Source: Drosophila pseudoobscura
Lineage: Eukaryota; Arthropoda; Insecta; Diptera; Drosophilidae
Length of the DNA stretch: 64,000 bases
Direction of reading: 5' to 3'
NCBI RefSeq assembly: GCF_009870125.1
Contig: NC_046679.1
Coordinates: 22,444,001-22,508,000, forward strand
A program made the position numbers and the translations under genes. This document shows positions 14,359-26,700 of the stretch, in pieces (the first letter of the stretch is position 1; every line of letters begins with the position of its first letter). The notes under the pieces were generated by a model. It saw nothing but the letters and a program-made list of their open reading frames with translations, was not told where the DNA came from and did no database searches.

Positions 14359-15441
14359 ATCCAACCATCCCCTTTTCTTAGTCGTACGTGATTTACCGTA
14401 CAAATATAACTCACAATTAAATTTAAACAAAATTATTATCCCAATGTTTGTCCATAACTGTTCCTTCCCTCTTACACGATTCTCTGCACTCTTTCTCTCT
14501 CTCTCTCTCTTTTTACTCTTTACTCTTTCTCATCTTTATGGTCATTTCTCTCCATTGACCACAAAATTGAATTTAATTGCCGTATCTCAACTGCTGTTTT
14601 CGGGGCATTTTGCTCGTTTTTTTACGACTTTGCTGAAATTGTTGCTCAATTCTATAATTATTTATGCATTCTGTGACTGCCAAAGCGGTTAACATGTCTC
14701 GTTAAATCTTTATTGAATATTAAAAGTGGGCATGACCTGAGCCCGAGGAGGGGGGAAGCACAGAATTGTGTGTGACAGAATTTTGGGGTTCGTTCTGTCG
14801 ATTCTTCTCATTCAGCTTTTTATGCGATGCTAATTGCTGGGGCACGTAATACTTCTACACGTTCTGTAATGGGGTGGAAGGAGGGTGGTGGGGGGAGGGA
14901 AGGAGTCGAAACGGTTTCAATGCACTCAACTTTTAAATAGATCCATTGAGACATGACCTGGAGTGTCGAATATATTCATCCGCATAAAGAGACATTAAAG
15001 ATGGTGTGGGGAATGGATACAGATACTGTATCTGTAACGTCACCCTTGTAGCTGATGCCTCCGCAGCTCTTTTTCCCTCCCTCCTTTGTATGTAGTTCAC
15101 TGCCAACTATTGAAAGTCTACTCCAGTTTCAGTTCCAGTTCCAGTCCAGTCCAGGCAAGAAACCATCAAGCAACAAGTTGAGCTAATAATGCATATAATA
15201 AGCAATGTTTGTTAAGTAGCCGCCACAACAACAACAACAATAACGACTAGAAAAACGACTACAACTATAACAAATAATAACCAACCATCAGGCAACAAGA
15301 GAGCCGAGCCACACGACACGGGGGAAAAAGCCAAGAATCTGTGACAGCCGCCTCAGCGCTCTAAACGACAATCATCATTTGAGCGGAGTGCTTCAGGTGG
15401 TGGTACATCAACGCTGCAATCAAAAACGATTAACAAGATCG

Positions 15442-15486
15442 CACCACTCCACTCGCCACTCCACTTCGCCACTCCACTCCACTCCG
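15442..15486. repeat. CCACT pentamer repeat
   Basis: Imperfect CCACT array with interruptions of TCG and TTCG. It has the same unit as the array 1.1 kb to its left. Confidence 0.85.
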
Positions 15487-17349
15487 GTGTGGTGCTCCAC
15501 TCTCCGCCAACTGAACCACCACCTGACCCACTTGGCAGCCTGTGACAGATGTGTGTCAACTGCACGGCGAAGCTGGAGAATTTTACAAGTTGTTAAGTGT
15601 TTTTGATATAAAAAAAAACTAGGAACAGCCTCAGCCTCCCCCCAGTCAACCCCATCTCCGTCAGCAGCATCTCGATCTCGAGCTCCAGCTTCAGTTTGGC
15701 TTCAGTTTCCACTCAATAAAGCTGGCCGGGCCGACTCGTACCTGACATGTGCAACAAGTTTAGCAACTGTCGGTGGCTGCTGATGATGATTCCAGCTCCA
15801 AGTACAGCTCCAAGTCCAGCTCCGACTCCGGTTTGAAATCCGGGTGCAGGAGCAGCTTTACCCAGCTAGAAAACAACAAAATGTAGTGCAACATTTGGCT
15901 TGTGGTTTTGTTGGCTTTTGGGGTGTCTGCCTGCCTGCGGCCCAGCCCCTCCCACCCGGCCATAACTTACGCACTTTGGAAACCAACCCGTTTGGTGTCT
16001 CCTCAATGGGAGCAAGCCAAGTCCAGACGAGCCAAGCGTAACTTGGAGCAGCCAAAAAGAGGCTACAGACAGCTCAAAAAAATACTCGTAAAAATACAAA
16101 ACCAAACCAAAGTAAGCAAATTTTTTTTTTAATTACCAATCATAAAGTGCGGCCGTCCAAAATAGTTTTTGGAACAGAACCAAAAGTTTAATAAGCATGA
16201 CACATGGCCCAAACCAAGATACACTCGTACTCCTCCTCGAGCCGAGCCTCGGGTTCAATTACGGTAATACACCCGCCTGGCACTCTCTGGTAATACCCTC
16301 TCCAGAGGCGCCACGCCTCCACCTCTCCAGGCCATGGAACAGTCATGCACGGGTGCGAGGAACCCCAAGCATAATAATTTGGCTTTTCTTTCTAATTATG
16401 CTATCTGATGTACCAGATGTTTAGGGCATATAAAACAGATTCGGAAGAATGTATTTCTAAAGAGGAGAATATTAAAAAAAGTGTGGAAAACACACAGAAT
16501 TCAAGAACGTAAAAGAATACTGTACTAAAAAAGTATTGTTTAAAAGAAATCCTCGCCAAAACCACCTACTAATCCTTTTATTCCGATTATGAAGCTCTAC
16601 TTAAACCCTTTTGGAAGTATAAACTCTCATAGAAAACTCGAAACCTTTTGGTTCTGTCTGTCCGCCACTCTCTCTTTCTCTTCTCTTACTTTTCCGGTAC
16701 ACTCACGAAAAGCCCGGCCATATTTTGGGGCAACTTTTATTTAAGTGCTTACCTTTTTGTGCACTGTACTACCCTGAAAGGTTCCACCAAAAGATTCCCA
16801 TTTCAATGGGCCAACAACAAGAAAAACATACTCTAACGACGTGATTCTTTTGCATTGTCTGCGAGTCACCCTTTCCGTCTGCTTTTGGACGAAAGTGTGC
16901 TCGTAATTAGCCCTTTTTGTTGACTTTTTTTTGGGGCCAGCTATGCACAAAATTAGCAACTATTACGCTTCTATTATTGCTGGGGGGGATCTTGACTTTT
17001 AGCTGATGTGAAAGTAACAGTTTTTCTTCTTTCATATTTTGTTGTATGTTTCTATGCCTTTGAAAACTCTCTCGTTTGGGGGCAGCATAATTGCAGTCAT
17101 TATGCTGAGTACGGGGATTCACGTGGAAATCTGTTTAGTCTACAAATATTTATGCAATTTAATTGTTGATTCATTGCTGTGCAAATGGTATATTTGGTAT
17201 AACTAATGACTGTACTGTTCTGCAAGGAATAAAGAAATTACAACCATGTTCCTACCTCAGTTTGTCGCCTAAGTCTTTTGATTAGATGCAACTTTTCATT
17301 GAAAGAAACAGAAATATGGTTCAAGGACACAATATATATAATATTTAAG

Positions 17350-17378
17350 TAATAATATAATATAATATAATATAATAT
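17350..17378. repeat. TATAA pentamer array
   Basis: Five or six tandem TATAA units in AT-rich DNA, a simple microsatellite. Confidence 0.85.
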
Positions 17379-19731
17379 TTATGTTTCAGCGGTGACTAAA
17401 ATCTTTAAATTTATCCACACATCCATTTCCATTCCCAAGAAATTCTTGTTCGCATAAAGCCGTTTATTTATTAAAGATACCTTCATATCTCAACAGAATA
17501 TTCCCATTCCAGATGTCCAAAGGAGAGGGATAGAGAGAGAGATCATTTCATTCATTGACTGGAGGTTATGTAACATAAGTTTATAGCCATTTAAGTGAAG
17601 GCTATCCGCCCACGTGGCCGCAGCCTCCTCCACACATGTGTTTGAGTCGTGTGCCTGGACAAAAGGGATAATGGTCCCGCCCCCGCCCCTAGCCCAGTCA
17701 TGTATTACATAACAATTGCAGAAATTCCCTTTTGTCGCTTTTGTTAGGGGATATTACAGCAATTGAAGGAAATATTACATCATTTGAAGGTCGTTCGTGA
17801 ATGAAGATTGAAGATTGATCTAAGGATTTAATTTCCGGCATATTCCAAAAGGGGTTTACACCAGAAGATTCGACACGGTGTGTATTCGTTGAGAAAATAA
17901 GGTCAATCTTCTGTCACTCTGCTTCGTGCTCCGGTCTCTGTCTGTGTCACATGCAAAACATTGCCGCATGATTTACGACTCTTCAGGGGCAAGACCAAGA
18001 GTAACAGAAACAGAAACAGAAAGAGCCAGAGCAGCAGCAGCAGGGTCTGAGGCAGGGGCAGCAATAGCAATGCGGATGCAACATTTGTCGTCGGGCCGTC
18101 TTTTGTCATGGCCATAAAATTTCTGCCGCCGCTGCCTCATGGTGCCTCCGATGCTGTCGCTGACTGTTGGCCATTTTCCACTTAAAGTCCGCCATAAAAT
18201 TGTAAATTTCACCGTTCTCCGTCCTTTGACATTGTGTATCTGCCTCTATTGCCACCAATAACTTCCAAACCCAAGATCCGTACACAGGTATGGGCCCAGG
18301 AATGATGCAAAAATGGGTGTTTGCTTAATGACATCCTGCGAGGGAAAGGGTTCTGAATGCTTTTACTATTCCCCTGGAACTATAAAATCAGCCAACTCTT
18401 TCGCCGGATCTTTTCTGGCCATCGTGGGCCGCTGAGCTCATGCGTGAATAAATAAAGCAGGCAGAGAGAGGAGAAAAAATTGGGTCAGGGCACACCTCTT
18501 TGTGGCCAACGGCTGACGGAATCTACACCCGAAATACTCGTACCGTCTGGCCATCTCATAAGTATAACTCATAACAAGGAACGCCCACGGCAAACAGAAT
18601 GAATTTGTTGTCTTGTATCATTATTTTTTCACAAATCGACACTTAAGTTTGCCCAACGGAATGAATGATTTACACAAAGAATGTAACCAGAATTTGTGTA
18701 CCAAAAGAAAAAAAGATTCTGTGGCTTCATGACGCTTAGAATACCTCTGCAATTTATATTCAAAAGTACTAAGGTCTTAGATGTTGGAAATAGTTCCAAA
18801 TGTATTAGATTTTCAATTGAAAGAGGCATCAAAAATCAAAGCAAATTCCTATGTAGAGCCATAGAATCTCATTTTATTGCTTTTGAACCATTCTGATCAG
18901 GATTTAATTTTTAAGAATATTTCTACTGATACTATAAGATCTGCTTTGGCATTCCCGATCCGATGGCATTCCTTTGTTCCGAAGATTGAAATGTCTTGGA
19001 AAAGACTTTCACATCGGTTGCTTAATCTTCAGAGATCATTTCCGATGTCCATTCTATAGACCTCATTCCTCTTTATCTTCCGCTTAAGTCGTTCTTTCGC
19101 TTTACAATGTTTACAATAAATTCAACAAAGGGGTATACAAATATTTGCCATTAAGAGTCGAATGCGCTGCGTGGCTTTTTCTACCTTTCTGCTGCCAAAA
19201 AAATGCAAAGAAGCACGGTTGACATATTCAGGTTAAAGAGATGCGACTTAAGCCCACTTTTGATCTCATTTGCTTTGCAAAGAATCATTATCATCATCAG
19301 CAGAGGCAGAGGCAGAGGCAGAAGCAGAAGCAGACGCGGCTACAGCAGAAACAACTAAGACATTCTGATTCACTTTCATGCGCCGAACAATCTGCGATTG
19401 TTCAGGCTAAGGCTAAACGGCTAAATAACCGTCAGCGGCAGCAAAAGTGGCCAAAAGGAAATGCAACAACACCAACATCGTTGTTGGAATGGTATGACAA
19501 CAACAACAGAGCCGCGACTTTGGATGGAATGGAGATTTTATTTGCTTAACCAACGCTGTGAATATTTAATTTGCGCACTCACACAGACACGCAGATACTC
19601 TCACACACACGCACAGCACACACACACCGTTAAGCTTTAACGACACTAGTGACCCAGATTTTCGGGGCAGGCTTAAGCTTAAAAGCTTCAGCGTACAACG
19701 CTAATAAGAACAGCAATGCCGCCGCCATTAC

Positions 19732-19770
19732 CCACACAAACACAAACACACACACACACACTCACTCACA
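19732..19770. repeat. CA dinucleotide microsatellite
   Basis: Interrupted CA run (CACAAACACAAACACACAC...) followed by CTCACTCACA. It is one of several CA runs between 19580 and 19780. Confidence 0.85.
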
Positions 19771-22700
19771 CATACAGATACTAAAACATTATTGGTGTTG
19801 TTTTTGTTGTGCGTGCTGAGGAAAGATACTCACTAATTAACCCAAAGCCAAAGCCCAGAGCCCAGAGCCCAGTGCCCAAAGCCAAAAGAATCAACCAAAA
19901 ACTCATTTGCAAATTGTGTCTCAGAGAGTGGGAGAGAGACGAAAACTTTGAGAAGCAAAGACAAGATGAGAGCGAGGGAGATGGGGAGCTTGGCAGCCGG
20001 GGCGTTGGGATATGAAAGACGGAGGAGACTTTCTTATGGAGGTGGCAGCGACGAGTATGAGTCGCTGGCGAAAGAGCAAGCGTAAGCCCCCCAAAAGAGA
20101 GGCAATACCCGAATATAAATTATGCTTAGGAAACCCCCAAAAAAATGCTATTGTATACAGGTATAGAAGCTGGTCACCTCCAAAATGACATCATATGGGA
20201 GGGAGGTCTGATCGTACAGAAGGAGAATGTAGAGAAAGGTCTAGACCTCAGAGGTATTCCTGACCACATAATCGTACATCGTAGGTAGAATAGAAGAAAC
20301 TTGTTATTATTGGTCTAGATTTTACTTTTCTTAGAACTAATGGGAGTTGAGAACTCAAGAACTTTGAGAAAATAATTGTATAATACGAGTATTATCTAAA
20401 ACTATGTACATATGTATACAGCCTAATTATAGCCACATGTCTACAATATTCAGTGAATTGTTAAGTCTAATTTTGAGTTAAGATCAATCCCTGCGGATTT
20501 CCACGGTAAGATGATTCCCGAATTACAGTGAAATTTCCTTTAAGCTGTAATTGGATGAGTCAAATCGGGTAAGGCCCTAGGCACCTGCATTCCCCTTCAT
20601 CCTTCTCTCGCTTTATATGATTTCACAACACCTACAAGAACTTGCACCGGGCGGGCACGGGCGGGCACCCACCCAAATCACTCACACCCGCACACGCATA
20701 CACACGCATATTTGGGTCTCATTTATTGTTCGAGATTGTTAAGTAACCATCATCATCATCTTTGGAGGTTTTTTCCGTTTTGTTTTGTTTACGTTTGGCG
20801 CTTTGGCCCAAATATTCTTAAAAAGCTGACAGTGGCTCGGCTCGGTTCCCAACTTCAGTTCGAGTGGGAGTGAGAGTGGGAGTGGGATGGCCAATGCTGC
20901 GGGTTGGCTGTCTCTTTCCCTTTCTCGATCTTGTCTTTCCCCCCCCTTTCCCGCCTGCTCATTTCTTTTTCGGCTGGCTTGGAATAATCATTGTCATGCA
21001 GGCGATTCTGCTTCATTATTTCGCCTGCTGTACCCACGCTTCTTCTTCAACATCTACTGTACTACCTCTCCGTTGTCTGCTGTCTGTTGTCTTTTGTCTT
21101 TGCTCCGTCTCCCACTTGATAGGCATCGTAATGAGCTTTAAGTTAAGGTTCTGATCATGATCTCATGGAGGTTTTGTTGCTTTGTTTTTGGGAACGAGGA
21201 GATGAAGATGCTGCTGGCGCATCGCCTTCGTCATTTGTTGGTCACGCTGGGAATTTGGTTAAAATTCTCTTACAGGCAGGTCCATTTCTTTGGAAGAGTG
21301 CTTTGGAACTTGAACAATTCCTGGATGAAAGCTTAGAAGTGCCCACAGCTATAACGTTACGATGATCGGATCATTACTTAATAGTTTTCAATTCTAAACC
21401 AAGGTGCATTTCAGTTCAGGTATATTCAGTTGTTCTCTTGCTTCTCAGGGTATCCAATCTTCGCCCTTTTGTGTGGAGCCTCAGCCCACCGAATTGTAGT
21501 TTGTTTCGTTTTCATTGCTTTTGGCTTGCTTGCTTAACCAATATTTTGCCGCTCGATAATGAAAGGAAAGCAAAACAGCCGGCCAGTGGATGGGCTGGAG
21601 GAGGAGCTGGGTCAGCAGTCAGGTCCCAAGCCCCGAAACCGAAACATACTCGTACAACAAAAGCTCACCAGTATAATCATCAAGAGTGAATCTGCTGGAG
21701 AAATGGTTGTTGTCGTTGTTTTGGTTTTGGTGGCGGTGGCGGTACGACGGTACGACGATACGGAGTCATGTTTGTGGTTTTAAACTTGCTTTCTTTCGTG
21801 GCGGTGGGGGATTTCATAATATTTGCATTGGTGTGTGAGTTTCTGCTCTTACAGGTGTTTGTGTGACCCAGTTCCACAGAGATGCCTGAGAAGTTCTCAA
21901 AAGACCCAACAAAAAGTGGATAATGAATGATGCGGTGGGCATTTCGTGGAAATGATATTGTTACATTGGTTAACTGTCAATTTATTTGATTTTGATTTTT
22001 TTGGTATGATACCCTCAGGTACCTTTACATTTTATACAAGTACATATAGCATACGGACTGTACGTAATAATGTCTTTTCCTATAACCCTAATATCTGCAG
22101 GGTTAAACGGATCCATTGTTTCCCCCCTACATTTTTGTTTTTTATACTAATGCAAAATATCTTCTATCCCCCTTTCTTTCTTAAGGACGGATCCATTTGA
22201 CGATGACGATGGGGTGTCGTAGGGGGGAGATTGTGTTTGACAAACATACTATTTGAGTACTTCTGGGAAATTAATGCAGTGCTAGCGCGAGGAGTACATA
22301 TACATATGTACTCATATGTTCAGCCTCATTGTTCTTGCTTAGAATTTCTTGTGATAATGGGGCCAGATTGAAGTCAGACCAATCTCTCCTGCTCTTGCAG
22401 TGTTTTGGTTATGACCTTTCTTCGCATTGAGCGAACCGGAGGAGTCCATCAGAAGCAGCACAAGCTCAACGCAACAAGTGAGTGAGAACGCATAAATCCT
22501 AAGAAAATCCAATGGATTGTGCTTTTCTCTAGAAAGCACAGGCCCTGATCAATTCACGTTTAACCGCAAGGCAGAGACATTTGCTGACGAATATTGTGAA
22601 AGGGAGCAAATCAAAGCATTTTCTGTGATCATAAAAAAATATAATAATTATATTAAAACTATGGAGAAAACGAAAAACAGAAACCACATTTTTATTGCTA

Positions 22701-23700
22701 ATTTGTTAAAATATTGTTTACGGTTTATTCTAATACATATTAAATTTATCCTTAATGAGAGCAAGAACGATAAGGATTAAATTAAAATGGGGGTAATTAT
22801 GACGAACTCACGTCTCTCCACAATGAATTGATCTTCCCAATTGTTTGAGAGATTGATAAACATTTCCTAGTAGGAAAATCATGAATTTCCATTCGTATAT
22901 AGTTTTTCTACTAAATTTCACTTACGCGTTGCGTTAGTTCACTGACTATCACTAGATGGCGTATTGGTTCCATTAAATAGTTGCTGCATGCTTTCAGGCT
23001 GCACATGTATAATGTGTGTGTAGATTGACATGGATTCGTAAAATAGCGTAGTTCCAGAAAAGAACACAAGGGGCACCACTGAATAGAAGTTATATATCTT
23101 CTAATCGTTATGTTCTGAATGATTTTAAAATTCCTTCAATTCGTATATATATATATCTATGCTATAAATAATAAAATAATATTGGAATGTAACATGTGTT
23201 TAATGGCGCCACTAGAACCTGGATCCCCAAATGAAAAAGTCGAAAAATCAATGGCTAAAAACCGTAGAAATATATTTTTAGATATGAAAATCCTGTGCCG
23301 TATACGTGATTATATACTCTATATACATTCACATTCACCTTACTGGAAATATAATAAACAATTTAGAGAATGCACATTAAAGTGAAGTTGAAAAAAAGTT
23401 TAAGATTTTAAAATTTCTGCTAAAATAGCTTAATAAAAAAGTCTATTACATACATACATAAGTACATATGTATGTACAATTTATTGTTATAGTTTTTCCA
23501 TTCTCTTTAATGCCTAAAATATAAAAAAATACAGTTTTGATACATTAAGATTTTTAAATCTTATTGTTTAGTAATATCTTAAGACGTTACGAATCTATTA
23601 TGTCCATTTCGAAATCTGACAGGCGGCCTGACAGATCTGACGGCCATGCCACATCATCGTAAAAGCTTGGAATGGCACGAAATATCGATTTATGTTTCAC

Positions 23701-23708
23701 TATCGATA
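23701..23708. promoter_or_regulatory. DRE core-promoter element TATCGATA
   Basis: A perfect palindromic TATCGATA, the binding core of the Drosophila DREF factor, with a second near-match (ATATCGAT) about 20 bases to its left. DREs usually sit within 100 bp of housekeeping start sites. No gene start is obvious here. The GC-richer stretch at about 23900-24010, ending in AAAAGTAAGA, could be a non-coding first exon on the plus strand, possibly an upstream exon of kkv, but that is inference. Confidence 0.5.
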
Positions 23709-26700
23709 GGTACGGGGATATTTTAAATGTGTTCAACTGGAATACAATTTTATTTAAACTTTTACAGCTTTTATTTTGTAATTTGTATTGTTTTTACGTA
23801 TTGTGTAAGAAATTAACTTGATTGCCTACATTCTACTATTTTTTATTCACATACTGCAATTACTACAATAATTTTACTCTTGAATTTCTGGCGCTGCTGC
23901 GCATGCTCTCTCTCTGTATCTTTCCAGTCGACTTCCAGGTGCAACGCCGCTCTCCAAACGGTATACTGGAGCAGCGCAGGCGCGACAGAAAGCAGCGCTG
24001 TAGAAAAGTAAGAAATAAAACAAGAAACCAGACGACCTCGACCAAACTTGTCGCAAAAAACGAAAGAAATAAAGGCATGCAAATTATAATCCCAAACACA
24101 TTCACAGGAAAGAAAGAGATGATGAAAGAGAGAGACCGCTACAGAACCTGAAGCAGTACTTTTTTGAGAGTAACGGTAAATTTGGGGGAGAGTAATGGAG
24201 ATATGGATTTTAGTGGAATAAAATTAGGTTAGGATTTTCCTTATATGAAAGGAATTTTGTCAATTATCATATAAACATATATGAAAGATCCAGTTCATTA
24301 TCCAAAACTTTCACTTAACTTGAAGATAGAAGGATTTAAAGATATAAAGCTTTATAGTGGCTTATGGACACAGGTTTATTTGGAGGACTTCCAGCCTACT
24401 CGTACCGTTACCACTCACCAGTCCGCAGAACAGCAACAAGCAAAAACAAAAACAAAAACAAGTAATAGCCAGGCAACAATCCCAGTAAAAACGGCTCTCA
24501 TAAAAATTCATTTCCAGTCACTGCGGCAGCGACAGCGACAGCGACGACGGCCACTTCCAATGGGCAAAAACGAAAGACTTCAATTCAGTTTGGCGAAGAC
24601 AACGAACCCGAAAAGAGCTTGGTCGCGGATCGAAACGGAACGGAACGGAAAAAAGGTAGAAAGAGATATAATAATCACGTCTGCGTCTTACAAAACGGTA
24701 CGTGCGCGCATGCGTAGTCGTCTCTGTGTCTGTACGTGCATGTGAATGTGCCTAAGAGAGTGTGTTTGTGTGTGGGTATCGGTATCTGGCTAAAAGCGTT
24801 TTATGCAGCCATATTGTACATATTCACGAGTACGAACGACGGCTAACCAACACACGGCCAATACTTATAAGTAAGCCAAAAAGCCAAGCGAAGAGAAGAA
24901 ATCAAATTAATGAAAAAGAAATCAAATTTTAAAAATTAGTGAGCCACGCAGGCGAATACCAGTGCAGCAGCAGAATATATCTGATACCAAGTGAAACTAT
25001 CTATTCAAAAAGTGTGTGTGGCTGCCCAACGCCATTTGGGATATTCTTTATTCTTTAAACCGAAATCAAACAACATTCACTTCTACATTTCACTCACTCT
25101 CGCTATCTGTGAGAGAGCCACAGCGACAGCTACTGGGCCAAACATCATACGATCTCTTGGCCTTTTCTTTTGTGCCATTTCATCGTCATCGTCGTCTCCA
25201 TCGCTGTCGTTGTTTCCATCGTTGTCATCGTCAGCCGCAGCCGCAGCAGCTTCAGCTGTACAATTTTCTTATAGAGACCCAAGGCATGTGAAAGTTATGC
25301 GCCATACCACAAATCTCTTTCTATTTCTATTCCGTTTGTCAGTTTTATGTTTTTCTTTTCTACTGCTTCTGTTTCTTCTGCTTTGGCAACAGAAGTGGGC
25401 AGGGGGAGGGGTACTAACGGGTTTTTCTGTAAGACTTTGGCAACACTTTTGCTTTCTTATAAGGTTGCAGCCAACCACCAGCCTAAGGGGCCTCCCCCCC
25501 TATCCCCATCTGGCCGTGTGGCTCTGGCTATTTAGCATTTCAGACTTGGAAACGATTTGTGTTGTTTGCGCAGAGACCAGAGTCCCTCAGTGGCGAAAAA
25601 CCCGTTCCCCTGAATCCGAAAACACACCCAAAAACCGAGCAACTTGTTCTATAAATTATAAAATTAAATTAGCAAGGCATCTCAAGTCAAACCATTTTCT
25701 TGGCATTTAGCAGAGACTGGCTAACACTTTGTGGGGTTTTTGCTAAGCTTCTTTCTCAGGAAGATCCCAAGATCTTCTCTAGATCATACATATGTAGATA
25801 TGTACTCGTATATAGCTGCCAAATCATCTGTTTGGCATTTCCAATCACATTTGTTGACACGCCTCCACCTCCACCTCCACCGCAATCTCACAGTCTCGAG
25901 GTCTGCTCGGTCTCTCTTTGTTGTATCTCTCGCTTCTTCATCTGCTGTTTACTCTTCTTCCCCACAGCCCAACAAAAGCACCAGCAAACGTTTATTTTCT
26001 CTCACTTAGAGCTTCAAAAATACACTCAAACATCGTTAAAACGAAACATAATTGATGTTGAAATTGGTGGGGAAACACCTTTTACCAATTTCAAGGCAAA
26101 ATCATATTTCACTATGATAACTATGTTAAATAATTAATTTTGACAACTCATCAGTGGATTCATGAATAAGTCCTTCAATTTAGTCATCAATGAAAGCCCC
26201 GCGTCCCCCAATCCAAACAAGAGACAAATCATTCTCATACCACGAGTGCACAAGAGCACGAAAGATGATATTCGACTTACGCATAACGTAAAAACCAAAC
26301 ATTAAGCTCTACTGTGACTCATTTCACACTTGTTAAAATCACTTCGAATCAATTTATAGATGCACAACATCCGAGTGCCACATGAATCCCTCAATAGCAT
26401 TGTAATTCTTGCATTTTAATGCCTTTTAATTGGCTGAAAACGAAAAACTCTCTTGTATTGTACCCAAAAAATGTTTTGGTGAGTCACATATCATTTTGCT
26501 GCACTTCCAAGTCGAAAGGTTGTGTTGTTTCTTTGTATATTATTTGCACGGATATAACGGTAAAATGCTTAACAGACAAACAGAAAAACAAAACAAGTTG
26601 AAGGAACTTAAAAAAAATGAGTTGGCAAGAAGTTAAAGTGTCTTTTTTTATGGCACAGAAGCCAAGCCAGGAGGTAGGGATATAGTAATGTCCTATATAT

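Larger units (their letters stand above)
9726..23600. other. gene-poor spacer rich in microsatellites
   Basis: Nearly 14 kb with no exon I can support. It holds very AT-rich blocks (for example 12240-12480 and 13640-13880), CT and CA microsatellites, and several long but low-complexity open frames, such as one at 12856-13659 that is largely Ser, Leu and Phe from CT-rich DNA. A TATAA pentamer array lies near 17350-17378, and GAGGCA/GAAGCA hexamer repeats lie near 19290-19340. The stretch may be regulatory or intronic. Confidence 0.55.

Noticed and set aside
24991-25710. 239-residue plus-strand frame
   Set aside because: Low-complexity Ser/Phe/Leu; the hydrophobic runs come from T-rich DNA and not from a membrane protein family.
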